Both the position numbers and the translations under genes were made by a program. From positions 744,001 to 808,000 of the forward strand of contig NZ_CP098415.1 in assembly GCF_023702125.1 (NCBI RefSeq): 64,000 nt of DNA, given 5' to 3'. This document shows positions 16,404 to 25,584 of the stretch, in pieces; the stretch's first letter is position 1; each line of letters starts with the position of its first letter. The notes under the pieces are model-generated. The model was not told the DNA's origin. It saw only the letters and a list, made by a program, of their open reading frames with translations, and did not search any database. The stretch is from Halorubrum hochsteinianum (GTDB taxonomy: Archaea; Halobacteriota; Halobacteria; Halobacteriales; Haloferacaceae).

Positions 16404-19400
16404 ATGACGGCTGAGGGAACGGTCGTCCACGTCGGCGAGCCGGTCGACGCCGCGTGGGGGACGCTCCCGGAGGGGACGCGAACGGTCGAGGACCCCGAGA
16501 GTCCCGAGTTCGGTCGCGGCGAGGCCGCGAGCGCCGTCGTCGTTCGACTGGCGGAGCCCGCCGAGTCCGACGGCCGCGCCGAGGGCGGCGAGAGCGACCG
16601 GACCGATCGAAACGGGCGGACCGGGCGGAGCGACCGGACCGACGCCGGCGGCCGCGTCGCCGGTCTCGCGGCCGCGCCGGTCGGGATCGAGGCGGTCCGG
16701 GAGCGCTGCCCGGACGCGCGGATCCTCGCGTACACCGTCCGCGACGACCCCGACGCCGCCATCGACGCGAGCCGCCTCGGGGTCGAGTACGTCTCCGGGC
16801 GGCGGCTCGCGGCCGACGGCGAGACGCTCGCGGACCGGGTGGAGCGCGCAGAGCGGAGAGGCGACTCCGACGGGGACCGGAGCGAGCGAGCCGAACCAGA
16901 GGAGCAGAGGCCGGACCGCGACGGGCCCGGGGAGTCGGAGCCGGGCCGCGACGGGCCCGGGGAGTCGGAGCCGGACCGCGAGTTCCTCGAACCGTTCGTG
17001 CGGATCATCTCCGACCGGTCCACGGGGTTCGACGCGACGGTCGACGCGCTGCTCGACCTCGGTCGGGACCACCTCGACCTGTCTATCGGCTACGCCTCGC
17101 AGATCGACGGCGACCGGATCGGGCTCCGCCGGTACCGGGACCCGACCAGCCTCGTCGACTCGCTTGCGGCGGACGAGCTCGATGCCGACGGCATGGTCCC
17201 GCTCGAACTGACATACTGTCGAGAGACCGTGCGGGGCGCGCTCCCGGGCGACCCCGACGGCGAAGACGGGGGCGACCGCGTGTTCTCGCTCACCGACCCC
17301 GAGGCCGAGGGGCTGGGAGACCACCCCTCCTACGAGCGGTTCGGCGTCGGCAGCTACGTCGGGGGGCGAGTCGTCGTCGACGAGGAGGTCTTCGGGACGA
17401 TCTGTTTCCTCGACCCCGAGTCGCGGGACCGACCGTTCGACGCCGCGGAGGAGCTGTTCGTCGAACTGCTCGCCGCGTGGCTCGGGCGGGCGATCGAGCG
17501 CCGGCTGGCGGGGGAACAGCGCGAGGCCGCGATCGAGCGGTTCGAGGAGACGCTCGACCGGATCGACGACGGGTTCTTCGCGCTCGACGACGAGTGGCGG
17601 TTCACCTACGTCAACGAGCGGGCGGCGACGCTGCTCAACCGCACCCGAGAAGAGCTGCTCGGGGCCGATGTCTGGGACGAGTTCCCGGCCGCGCTGGGGG
17701 AGGCGTACGAGCGCCACTACCGCCGGGCGATGGAGACGCAGGAGCCGGTGTCGTTCGAGGACTACTACGAGCCGCTCGACCTGTGGACCGAGGTGACGGC
17801 GTACCCCTCGGCCGACGGGCTCTCCGTGTTCTTCGCGGACGTCACGGACCGGAAGCGCCGCGAGCACACGCTCGAACGCCTGCTCGGGACCGTCGAGGAG
17901 CTACAGCGGACCGGCGACCGCGAGGCCGTCGCGGAGCGGCTGATCGAGGCGGCCGACGAGGTGCTCGGGTACCGGATAAGCGGCGTGCGGCTCTTCGACG
18001 CCGACACGGGCCGACTCCGCCTCGCCGCCACGAGCGACGGGGTCGGCGACCGGTTCTCGGCCGGCCGCGGGCCGCGGCGGCCCGGCGAGGGGATCACCGG
18101 ACGGGCCTTCGAGTTCGGGGAGACCCGGATCGTCGACGACCTCGCCGCGGGCGAGGAACTGGCCGCGGACGAGGAGCGCGACTACTACGGGATGCGCTCG
18201 GCGATCGCCGTCCCGCTCGGCGGCCACGGCGTGTTGGTCGTCGGCTCCACGGAGCCGGAGAGCTTCGGCGAGGACGACGTCTCCGTGCTCGAACTGCTGG
18301 CGACGAACGCGGTGGCCGCGATGGACGCCAACGAGCGGCGACGGCGGCTCCGCACCTACGAGGACGCGCTGAAGAACGTCGACGACATGGTCTGCGTCCT
18401 CGACCGGGACGGCGCGGTCACGTACGCCACCGCGCCGTTCGTCGCGTGGGTCGGCGCGGCCGACCTCGACGGCGTCGTCGGTCGCCGGCTCGACGCGCTC
18501 GTGAACGAGGAGGACGCGCCGCGGGTGGCCGACGCGGTCGCGGCGCTCACCGACGCCGCGACGGGGACCGGCGGGGGGCCGGAGCCGACCCGGACGGTCG
18601 AGTTGACCGTCGACCGCGAGGGGAGCGGCCGGCCGCGGCACGGCCAGTTGCGGCTGTCGGCGCTGTCCGACCACGGGAGCGGGCTCGTCGGGTCGCTGTC
18701 GGACACGACCGATCTCCGTCGGACGCGGACCGAGCTGTCGGCCGAGCGCGACCGCTTCAGGCGGCTGTTCGACCAGATCCCGGACCCGGTGATGGAGGTC
18801 GTCCTCGAGGAAGAGGAGACGGTGATCGACGGGGTGAACCCCGCGTTCGAGTCGCGGTTCGGCGCGGACGAGGCGACGCTCCGGGGCCAGCCGATCGGGG
18901 CGTTGGACATCCACGACAGCCGGCTTGGCGACCGCGAGGCGCGCGGCGGCGGGGCGACCGACCTCGACGCGCTGGTCCGCGAGCGCGGGTTCGCGACCGA
19001 GGAGGTCCGGCGACAGACCGTCGACGGACCGCGGGAGTTCCTCTTCCGCGGGTTCAGCTACGAGACCGAGGGCGCGCGTCGCGCGTTCGGCATCTACACC
19101 GACATCACCGACCGGAAGCGCCGCGAGCGGTACGTCCGGATCGTCAACCGGATCCTCAGGCACAACCTGCGAAACGAGCTGAACGTCGTGTTCGGCTTCG
19201 CGGGCGAGATCGCCGACCGGACGGACGACGACCGAATCCGCGACTACGCCCGGCGGATCGAGACCACCGGCAAGCGGCTCAGCGGCGTCGCCGAGGGGGC
19301 CGCCACCCTCCGACGCGTCGTCGAGGAGGGGTACGCGACCGACCCGGAACCGGTCGACATCGGCGCGGTCGTCGAGGAGATCGTCGCCCGCCGCGCGGCC

Positions 19401-19826
19401 GAGCGCCCGGACGCGCGCGTCACCGCGGACGTTCCGAGCGGAATCGCGGTCAGCGGCGACGACCGGCTCGCGATCGCGATCGACCACCTCGTCGAGAACG
19501 CGCTCGAACACGGCGGCGACGCGCCCCGCGTCGCGGTGACCGCCGAGCGCGACCCCGACGCCGAGGTCGTGCGGGTGAGCGTCGCCGACGACGGGCCGGG
19601 CATCCCGAGCGCGGTCCGGGAGGTGATCGCCGAGGACCGCGAGGTGACCCAGCTCCGGCACAACACCGGCGTCGGGCTGTGGATCGCCGCGTGGGTCGTG
19701 GAGGCGTACGGCGGCGACATCCGGTTCGACACCGGACTCGACGGCGAGGGGACGACCGTGACGCTCGTCCTCCCGGCGGCCGAGCGGGACGGGTCGGGGC
19801 TCGCCGACGGGGAGGCGGAGGAGTAA
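16404..19826 (+). CDS. Multi-sensor histidine kinase (GAF/PAS repeats, Bat-era type)
   Basis: A 1140-residue soluble kinase. Order: N-terminal module resembling a degenerate receiver (1-150), an acidic linker with a tandem ten-residue repeat (RDGPGESEPG/D; bases about 16917-16980), a GAF domain (200-370), PAS (380-490; ERFEETLDRIDDGFFALDDEWRFTYVNER begins it), GAF (495-640), PAS (645-770), PAS (780-905), then HisKA with the phospho-acceptor His920 in LRHNLRNELN, and an HATPase domain (VENALEHGG, VADDGPGIP, NTGVGLWIA). No membrane helix, so it should sense cytoplasmic signals. Such kinases in haloarchaea commonly lack an adjacent response regulator, as here. Confidence 0.9.
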   Translation: MTAEGTVVHVGEPVDAAWGTLPEGTRTVEDPESPEFGRGEAASAVVVRLAEPAESDGRAEGGESDRTDRNGRTGRSDRTDAGGRVAGLAAAPVGIEAVRERCPDARILAYTVRDDPDAAIDASRLGVEYVSGRRLAADGETLADRVERAERRGDSDGDRSERAEPEEQRPDRDGPGESEPGRDGPGESEPDREFLEPFVRIISDRSTGFDATVDALLDLGRDHLDLSIGYASQIDGDRIGLRRYRDPTSLVDSLAADELDADGMVPLELTYCRETVRGALPGDPDGEDGGDRVFSLTDPEAEGLGDHPSYERFGVGSYVGGRVVVDEEVFGTICFLDPESRDRPFDAAEELFVELLAAWLGRAIERRLAGEQREAAIERFEETLDRIDDGFFALDDEWRFTYVNERAATLLNRTREELLGADVWDEFPAALGEAYERHYRRAMETQEPVSFEDYYEPLDLWTEVTAYPSADGLSVFFADVTDRKRREHTLERLLGTVEELQRTGDREAVAERLIEAADEVLGYRISGVRLFDADTGRLRLAATSDGVGDRFSAGRGPRRPGEGITGRAFEFGETRIVDDLAAGEELAADEERDYYGMRSAIAVPLGGHGVLVVGSTEPESFGEDDVSVLELLATNAVAAMDANERRRRLRTYEDALKNVDDMVCVLDRDGAVTYATAPFVAWVGAADLDGVVGRRLDALVNEEDAPRVADAVAALTDAATGTGGGPEPTRTVELTVDREGSGRPRHGQLRLSALSDHGSGLVGSLSDTTDLRRTRTELSAERDRFRRLFDQIPDPVMEVVLEEEETVIDGVNPAFESRFGADEATLRGQPIGALDIHDSRLGDREARGGGATDLDALVRERGFATEEVRRQTVDGPREFLFRGFSYETEGARRAFGIYTDITDRKRRERYVRIVNRILRHNLRNELNVVFGFAGEIADRTDDDRIRDYARRIETTGKRLSGVAEGAATLRRVVEEGYATDPEPVDIGAVVEEIVARRAAERPDARVTADVPSGIAVSGDDRLAIAIDHLVENALEHGGDAPRVAVTAERDPDAEVVRVSVADDGPGIPSAVREVIAEDREVTQLRHNTGVGLWIAAWVVEAYGGDIRFDTGLDGEGTTVTLVLPAAERDGSGLADGEAEE

Positions 19827-19877
19827 CCGCCCGCGCGTTCCGACCCGTTTATTGTCGGGGGCGGCCCTTCTCGGCGT

Positions 19878-20432
19878 ATGACCGACGACGACCGGCGGTC
19901 GGAGCTGATCGCGGCGCTCACCGCGGCCGACGCCGTCCGCTTCGGCGAGTTCGAGCTGTCGCACGGCGGGACGAGCGACTACTACGTCGACAAGTACCTG
20001 TTCGAGACCGACCCGGACGCGCTGACGCTCGTCGCCGAGGCGTTCGCCGACCGGCTCGCGGAGACGGACGCGAAGCTCGCGGGCGTCGCGCTGGGAGCGG
20101 TGCCGCTCGTGGCCGTCACAGCCGCTGAGCTGGGCCGCCCGTACGTCATCGCCCGCAAGCAGGCGAAGGAGTACGGGACCGGGAACCGCATTGAGGGGCG
20201 GCTCGACGAGGGCGAGGAAGTGATCGTCATCGAGGATATCGCCACGACCGGGCAGTCCGCGGTCGACGCCGTCGAGGCGCTCCGCGAGGCGGGCGCGACG
20301 GTGGACCGCGTGCTGGTCGTCGTCGACCGCGAGGAAGGCGCGGCGGAGCTGCTCGCCGACCACGACGTCGAACTGGAGTCGCTGCTCACGGCGTCGGAGC
20401 TGCTGGCGGAGCGGGACGAGGAGGGGGAGTAA
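19878..20432 (+). CDS. pyrE: Orotate phosphoribosyltransferase
   Basis: Converts orotate plus PRPP to OMP in de novo pyrimidine synthesis. 184 residues: [20 protein letters not shown] (substrate region), [19 protein letters not shown] (flexible catalytic loop with its Lys), and the PRPP loop [21 protein letters not shown]. All core motifs are intact and the length is normal for archaeal PyrE. It follows the kinase on the same strand by 51 bp, probably with its own promoter (CCGTTTATTG near 19846). Confidence 0.94.
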   Translation: MTDDDRRSELIAALTAADAVRFGEFELSHGGTSDYYVDKYLFETDPDALTLVAEAFADRLAETDAKLAGVALGAVPLVAVTAAELGRPYVIARKQAKEYGTGNRIEGRLDEGEEVIVIEDIATTGQSAVDAVEALREAGATVDRVLVVVDREEGAAELLADHDVELESLLTASELLAERDEEGE

Positions 20433-20451
20433 AGGCGGTTTTCTCGGCCGC

Positions 20452-21414
20452 TCACGCCTCGGGCGCGTCGACCGTCGGCACCGTGATCCGGTCGAGCACG
20501 TCGGCGATCACGTCGCGCTCGTCCACGTCGTTGACCGCGGCGTCCGGCGTCAACACGAGCCGGTGGGCGAGCGTCGGCTCCGCGACGCGCTTCACGTCGT
20601 CCGGGGTGACGAACTCCCGGCCGGCGATCACCGCGGCCGCCCGCGCCGTCTCGAAGAGCCGCTGCGTGCCGCGCGGGGAGACGCCGGCCTCGACGCGGCG
20701 GTCCTCGCGGGTCGCCCGCGCGAGCGACGCCGCGTACCGCAGGAGGTCGTCGTCGACCCGGACGGACTCGGGGACCTCCCGCAGCGCGGTCACGGCGTCG
20801 GGATCGAGCACGCGGTCGACGCTCGGGGACTGCTCGACGCGGCCCGCGCGCCGTCGCAGCAGTTCCAGTTCGCCCGCCTCGTCCGGGTAGCCGATGGAGG
20901 TCTTGATCGTGAACCGGTCGAGCTGCGCCTCCGGGAGGGGGAACGCGCCCTCGCTCTCGACCGGGTTCTGGGTCGCGATCACGTAGAACGGCGAGGGGAG
21001 GTCGTGGGTCTCGCCGTCGACGGTCACCTGCCCCTCCTCCATCGCCTCCAGCAGGGCGGCCTGCGTCTTCGGCGGCGCGCGGTTGATCTCGTCGGCGAGG
21101 ACGACGTTCGCGAAGATCGGGCCGGGCGAGAACGCGAAGGAGCCGTCGCCCTCGTCGAACACGTTGGTCCCGGTCACGTCGGCCGGGAGGAGGTCGGGCG
21201 TGAACTGGACCCGCGAGAACTCCAGGCCGAGCGCGGTCGCGAACGACCGCGCCGAGAGGGTCTTGCCGGTCCCGGGCACGTCTTCGAGGAGGACGTGGCC
21301 GCGGGCGAGGATGCCGAGCGTGACGCGCTCCAAGAACTCGCGGTCGGCGACGACCGCGCCGCCGACCTCGCTGACGACGCGGTCGCAGGCGTCGGCCGCT
21401 TCGGGGACGTCCAT
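20452..21414 (-). CDS. MoxR family AAA+ ATPase
   Basis: Chaperone-like ATPase of the MoxR/RavA class, 320 residues from the ATG at 21414 (MDVPEAADACDRVVSEVG). Walker A is LLEDVPGTGKTLSARSFA, Walker B NVVLADEINRAPPKTQAALLEAM, sensor 1 FYVIATQNPVESEGAFPLPEAQLDRF, and the C-terminal lid carries ARATREDRRVEAGVSPRGTQ. Members assist maturation of vWA-domain proteins or metal-enzyme complexes; they are usually followed by a DUF58 gene, which is absent here (pyrE is convergent on one side and tRNA-Ser lies on the other). Confidence 0.92.
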   Translation of the reverse strand: MDVPEAADACDRVVSEVGGAVVADREFLERVTLGILARGHVLLEDVPGTGKTLSARSFATALGLEFSRVQFTPDLLPADVTGTNVFDEGDGSFAFSPGPIFANVVLADEINRAPPKTQAALLEAMEEGQVTVDGETHDLPSPFYVIATQNPVESEGAFPLPEAQLDRFTIKTSIGYPDEAGELELLRRRAGRVEQSPSVDRVLDPDAVTALREVPESVRVDDDLLRYAASLARATREDRRVEAGVSPRGTQRLFETARAAAVIAGREFVTPDDVKRVAEPTLAHRLVLTPDAAVNDVDERDVIADVLDRITVPTVDAPEA

Positions 21415-21557
21415 ACCGACCGCACGGGAGCCGAGCCGAAAAGCGTTGCCGGAGACCGAAACGAAGCCGAGACCGAGAGACGGTCGGCCGGGAGAGCGGG
21501 GCGCGGCGCGGGCGCGATCGAAACGCATAACACCGGAACCGGCCAACGACGAGTCGA

Positions 21558-21642
21558 GCCGAGGTAGCCTAGCCTGGCCAAGGCGGTAGATTCGAAATCT
21601 ACTGTCCATTCGGACACCGGAGTTCAAATCTCCGCCTCGGCG
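21558..21642 (+). tRNA. tRNA-Ser (anticodon CGA)
   Basis: An 85-nt class II tRNA. Acceptor arms GCCGAGG (21558-21564) and CCTCGGC (21635-21641) pair perfectly with discriminator G at 21642. The anticodon stem-loop is GTAGA-TTCGAAA-TCTAC, giving anticodon CGA. A long variable arm (TGTCCATTCGGACA) and the T arm CGGAG-TTCAAAT-CTCCG follow. The long arm plus discriminator G are serine identity features. CCA is not encoded; no intron. Confidence 0.96.
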
Positions 21643-21736
21643 CTTCTCTCAGTTTCGTTCGACGAGCCGCGGCGTCGTCCCGTCCGACGAGCCGCGGCGT
21701 CGTCCTATCTGACTGAAAACCCCCCTGAGGGGCGCG

Positions 21737-22360
21737 CTACGCGATCAGCGCGGCCGCGAGGAACATCCCGGACGCGGCCGCCGGGGGGATCGTGAGGTTG
21801 TCGTCGACGGCCACGCCGCGGATGAGCGGCGGGAGGCCGTCGGCGACGGCGGCCGGGACCGCGCCCGCCAGGGCGACGATAACGCCCGGGTCGGGGCCGA
21901 ACTCGGGGATCGCGTACGGGACGGCGATCCCGAAGCAGACGAACACCATCGCAGCGACCACGGGGAGCCGCTTCGGCTCCGTCGCCGCGTTCTCGCCGAG
22001 GCCGCCGCTTATGGGGTCGCCGATCGAGAGCATCCACATCGCGGGCACGGCGAACACCGGCGCGAAGAGGAGCGCGGTGACGGCCATCCCCACCTGATAC
22101 AGCGCGTAGCCCGCGACCCCGTCCGCCTCGTACTCGCGGACGAGCGCGTCGTACAGGGGCGCGAGCGGGCCGACCGAGTCGGTGAGCCGCAGCGCTTCGA
22201 GGAGGGCCGCGACCGCGACGCTGCCCACCAGCAGCCGCCCCGTCGTCTCCCACGAGATCCAGCCGAGCAGGAACGGGACCGGGTACAGCGTGCCACTCGC
22301 GTGGACCAGCCGCCGCTCGAACTCCACGCGCTCGCGCCACGCCGCGGCCGGGAGGGGCAC
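21737..22360 (-). CDS. Dolichol kinase-like integral membrane protein
   Basis: A 207-residue polytopic protein with about six hydrophobic segments, of the CTP-dependent polyprenol/dolichol kinase family that recycles the lipid carrier for N-glycosylation. Visible motifs: VHASGTLYPVPFLLGWISWE at the start, MLSIGDPISGGLGENAATEPKRLP in the centre (the conserved D-P-x-x-x-x-G nucleotide region) and AVADGLPPLIRGVAVDDNLTIP at the end. It begins 5 bp after the stop of glyS and is thus the last gene of a CBS-glyS-kinase operon. A dolichol kinase would serve S-layer glycosylation in haloarchaea. Confidence 0.8.
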   Translation of the reverse strand: MPLPAAAWRERVEFERRLVHASGTLYPVPFLLGWISWETTGRLLVGSVAVAALLEALRLTDSVGPLAPLYDALVREYEADGVAGYALYQVGMAVTALLFAPVFAVPAMWMLSIGDPISGGLGENAATEPKRLPVVAAMVFVCFGIAVPYAIPEFGPDPGVIVALAGAVPAAVADGLPPLIRGVAVDDNLTIPPAAASGMFLAAALIA

Positions 22361-22364
22361 GCCC

Positions 22365-24155
22365 TCAGTTCCCCGCGGTCTCGACGTCGGTGTCGACCGC
22401 GTCGTAGCGGTCGGCGACCGAGGCGAACGGCTCGCCCGCCCGCAGCGCGGTCAGTTCGTCGGCGAGGTCCGCGACCGGGACCCGGACCTGCGCCGCGGAG
22501 TCGCGCTCGCGGAGCGTCACCGTGTCCGGACCGTCGCCCTCGATGCCGTCGCGGTCGACGGTGACGCAGAAGGGCGTGCCGACCTCGTCCTGTCTGCGGT
22601 AGCGGCGGCCGATCGAGCCGGAGTCGTCGTACGCGACCGCCAGCCCCGCGGCCCGCAGGTCGGCCGCGACCTCGTCGGCGAGGTCGGTGAGCCGGTCGTC
22701 GTTCGTCACCAGCGGGAAGACGGAGGCGTCCTGCGGCGCGACCTCGGGCTCCAAGGAGAGGTACGTTCGCTCTTCGCCGTCGACCTCGTCGGTCTCGTAG
22801 GCGTGCGCGAGGACCGTCTGGACGGTCCGACCGACGCCGAACGAGGGCTCGACGACGTGGGGGGTGATGTGCTCGCCGCTCTCCGTGACCGCCTCGACCG
22901 AGAAGTTCGCCACGTCGGCGTCGACTTCGTGCGTGCCCCCGTTCACTTCGACCGACACCGTCTCGGCGTCGAAGGCGTCGGGGTCGCGCTCGGCGAGCGC
23001 TTCGAGCGCCCCCGCGACCGCGGCGGCGTCGCCGCCGAACTCGGGCCCGAGGACGGACATGTCGGGGTCGACCGTCGCGCGCTCGACCGTCTTCGGCTCG
23101 TCGTAGCGCTTGAACACGGTGAAGGAGTCGTCGCCGTGCTCGTCGTGTTTCGAGAGGTCGTAGTCGCCGCGGTACGCGAAGCCGGCGATCTCGATCCAGT
23201 CGCCGTCGACCTCGCTCTCGGCGTCCCAGCAGTCGGCCGCGTAGTGGGCGCGCTCGCCGGCGAGGTGCTGGCGGAACCGGAAGCGATCGGTGTCGACGCC
23301 GACGCGCTCGTACCACTCCTGCGCGACGCCGAGGTAGTAGCCGACCCACGGAGAACCGATGACGCCCTCGTCAACCGCCTCGCCGACAGTCGTGTCGAGG
23401 TAGTCGCCGTCGTCGGCCTCCTGTTCGGCCGCGGGGTAGAGCCGCACTTCGACGTCCGCGACGCGGTCGAGCGGCGGCTCGTCCTCCTCGGGGTCGATGA
23501 ACTGTTCCAGCTCCGCCTGCGTGAACTCGCGGAGGCGGAGCAGGCCGCCGCGGGGCGATATCTCGTTGCGGTAGGCGGGGCCGATCTGGGTGATCCCGAA
23601 GGGGAGGTTCCCGCGGGCGTACTCCTTCAGCCGCGGGAACTCGACGAAGATCCCCTGCGCCGTCTCCGGGCGGAGGTAGCCGGGCTGGGCGTCGCCGGGG
23701 CCGATATCGGTCGCGAACATGAGGTTGAACGCCTCCACCGGCTCGCCGGCGAGCGGGGTGCCGCAGGCGGGGCAGGCGATCTCCTCCTCGGCGATGAGTT
23801 CGGCGACCTCCTCGCCGGGCAGCGCCTCGGCGTCCTCGATGTCGGTGACCGCCTCGACGAGGTGGTCGGCGCGGTGGGACTCGCCGCACTCGGGGCACTC
23901 GACGAGCATGTCGTCGAACCCCTCCAGGTGGCCGGAGGCCTCGAAGACCGGCTCCGGCATCACCGTCGGGGCCTCGATCTCGCGGTTCCCCTCGCGGATC
24001 GTGAACCGGTCGCGCCACGCGTCCTCGACGTTCCGCTTGAGGGCCGCCCCCTGCGGGCCGAAGGTGTAGAAGCCGGCGGTGCCGCCGTACGCGCCGTTCG
24101 ACCCGAAGAAGAACCCGCGGCGCTTCGCGAGTTCGGCGAGCGCGTCCGCGGCCAT
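22365..24155 (-). CDS. glyS: Glycyl-tRNA synthetase (class II)
   Basis: Charges tRNA-Gly. 596 residues, archaeal/eukaryotic-type alpha2 enzyme. N-terminus ALAELAKRRGFFFGSNGAYG is highly conserved; zinc-type cysteines occur as CPECGESH and CPACGTPL; motif 2 is in FGITQIGPAYRNEISPRGG and LLRLREFTQAELEQF; motif 3 region around EPSFGVGRTVQTVL. The anticodon-binding domain is the last 110 residues. The ATG at 24155 directly abuts the stop of the CBS gene, indicating one transcript. Confidence 0.96.
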   Translation of the reverse strand: MAADALAELAKRRGFFFGSNGAYGGTAGFYTFGPQGAALKRNVEDAWRDRFTIREGNREIEAPTVMPEPVFEASGHLEGFDDMLVECPECGESHRADHLVEAVTDIEDAEALPGEEVAELIAEEEIACPACGTPLAGEPVEAFNLMFATDIGPGDAQPGYLRPETAQGIFVEFPRLKEYARGNLPFGITQIGPAYRNEISPRGGLLRLREFTQAELEQFIDPEEDEPPLDRVADVEVRLYPAAEQEADDGDYLDTTVGEAVDEGVIGSPWVGYYLGVAQEWYERVGVDTDRFRFRQHLAGERAHYAADCWDAESEVDGDWIEIAGFAYRGDYDLSKHDEHGDDSFTVFKRYDEPKTVERATVDPDMSVLGPEFGGDAAAVAGALEALAERDPDAFDAETVSVEVNGGTHEVDADVANFSVEAVTESGEHITPHVVEPSFGVGRTVQTVLAHAYETDEVDGEERTYLSLEPEVAPQDASVFPLVTNDDRLTDLADEVAADLRAAGLAVAYDDSGSIGRRYRRQDEVGTPFCVTVDRDGIEGDGPDTVTLRERDSAAQVRVPVADLADELTALRAGEPFASVADRYDAVDTDVETAGN

Positions 24156-25004
24156 CTACAGCCCCTCCAGCAGGTCGACGTCCCGGACGATGCCGTCGAG
24201 GTCCGTGCCGGAGACGAGCGGGACCTGCTCGATGTCGTTGCTGATGAGCTCCTGTGCGACCTCCTTGGCCGTCCGCGTGGCGTTGACGGTGACGAGGTCG
24301 GCGGTCATGAAGTGGCGGACCGCCTCCGCGGGGATCTCGACGTTCCGGGTCGGGAGGTAGCGCGCGCCGGTCGCCTTGATCCCCTCCCACGACCACTCGG
24401 AGTCCTCCTCGGCGATCGAGTCGCCCGTGCTCGCCTCGCCCTCGACGACGCGGGCGACCTCCAGGACGTCGACCTCGGTGAGCATCCCGGCGATCGCGGC
24501 GTCGTCGTCGAGGACGACCGCGTACGGGACGCCGGAGAGCGCGATCTCCCGCTCGGCGACCGGCAGCGGCGTCTCGGTGTGCGTCGCGTTGATCTCGGGC
24601 GTCGCCAGGTCGCCGACGCGGGTCTCGCCGTCGACCTCGCCGCGGGCGATGGCCCGCACCACGTCGGTGACGGTGAGGATGCCGACGAGCTCGTCGCCGT
24701 CGACCACCGGCAGGCGGCGCGACTCCTCGGCGACCATCGTCCGGGCGGCGTCGACGATGTCGTCGTCGGCCGCCGCGGTCGGGACCTCGCGCATCAGCAG
24801 CGCGAGCTGGTCCTCGTCCGGCTGGTCGATCAGGTCGTCTCGCGTGACGAGCCCGCGGTACACCTCGTCGCCGTCGACGTCCTTCACGACCGGGACCGAG
24901 GAGAACCCGTGGTCCTGAATGTACTCCAACACGTCGTTCCGGCTCCCGGGGATCTCGACGACGACGAGCTCCGAGCGCGGCGTCATGGCGTCTGCGACGT
25001 TCAT
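24156..25004 (-). CDS. CBS-domain protein (four CBS motifs)
   Basis: A 282-residue protein made of two Bateman modules: CBS pairs at about 1-125 and 135-282 (VADAMTPRSELVVVEIPGSRNDVLEYI; RRLPVVDGDELVGILTVTDVVRAI; YAVVLDDDAAIAGMLTEVDVL; RHFMTADLVTVNATRTAKEVAQEL). Such modules bind adenosyl ligands and report energy status; no effector domain is attached. It is the first gene of the operon with glyS and the dolichol-kinase-like gene, with no gap to glyS, so it may regulate one of these partners, but that is inference. Confidence 0.9.
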   Translation of the reverse strand: MNVADAMTPRSELVVVEIPGSRNDVLEYIQDHGFSSVPVVKDVDGDEVYRGLVTRDDLIDQPDEDQLALLMREVPTAAADDDIVDAARTMVAEESRRLPVVDGDELVGILTVTDVVRAIARGEVDGETRVGDLATPEINATHTETPLPVAEREIALSGVPYAVVLDDDAAIAGMLTEVDVLEVARVVEGEASTGDSIAEEDSEWSWEGIKATGARYLPTRNVEIPAEAVRHFMTADLVTVNATRTAKEVAQELISNDIEQVPLVSGTDLDGIVRDVDLLEGL

Positions 25005-25261
25005 GCCCGTTGTTCAGCGTGACACCTCTTGTATACTGCGAAGGTGGGCGGAGCCGTCTCACGCGATCAGGGGGCGGATGGCGGCGTCGGATCGCTCCCC
25101 CGACGCTCTCGGGCCGGCGGCGGACGGGGATTTTCAGGCCGGTGAGAAACCCGACACGTTTCGACGGATCGTCGTCGTCGCGGCGTATTTCCGTCAGATA
25201 CGTCGGCGGGCGGTCGTCGGAATCTCCGATTCGACGGCGGATCCGGTCAGGGTTCGTAACT

Positions 25262-25287
25262 CTTATATATACTGTGAACAATTCACA
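25262..25287 (+). promoter_or_regulatory. TATA box plus palindromic operator-like site
   Basis: CTTATATATAC (25262-25272) is a strong TATA box 19-29 bp before the ATG at 25291. Directly after it lies the inverted repeat TGTGAACAATTCACA (25273-25287), six-bp arms around three bases, covering the transcription start. This is a good site for a repressor acting on the small gene downstream. Confidence 0.55.
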
Positions 25288-25290
25288 ACC

Positions 25291-25512
25291 ATGTCACGGA
25301 GTTCCACTCCTTGGGACGACCCGGACCCCGACCGCCGTCGGACGGCGCTGCCGACGGACCCGGCGCTCGACGCGCCCGACGCGCCGGACGTGATGGCGTC
25401 CGTCGACTCCTCGTCGTCGCGACCGGAACTCGTCATCGCGGACGTCTCGCGGGAGGACGCGTGGGTGTCGGTCGACGAGACCAACGCGACCGTCCTCAAG
25501 GAGTGGTGTTGA
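25291..25512 (+). CDS. Small conserved haloarchaeal protein (DUF7556-like)
   Basis: A 73-residue acidic protein from the ATG at 25291 (MSRSSTPWDDPDPDRRRT). The first 40 residues look disordered; the C-terminal part ELVIADVSREDAWVSVDET is the conserved piece I associate with the haloarchaeal DUF7556 family, ending in Glu-Trp-Cys. Function unknown. Promoter with a palindromic operator-like element lies immediately upstream, so it is probably regulated. Confidence 0.7.
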   Translation: MSRSSTPWDDPDPDRRRTALPTDPALDAPDAPDVMASVDSSSSRPELVIADVSREDAWVSVDETNATVLKEWC

Positions 25513-25584
25513 GCGCGGCTCGACGATAGCGCGCCGCCGCGTCCGTTCGTTCCGTTCCTTTTTGTCCCCGTTTCCAGAGATCCC

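Noticed and set aside
14521-16407. A 628-codon frame antisense to gatB
   Set aside because: Shadow of gatB; no independent start signal or motif.
16917-16980. Tandem repeat as a separate element
   Set aside because: It lies in frame inside the sensor kinase linker and encodes a simple acidic ten-residue repeat.
22182-25022. A 946-codon frame antisense to the dolichol-kinase, glyS and CBS genes
   Set aside because: Pure mirror of strongly conserved genes; composition is the usual antisense Val/Asp/Arg pattern.
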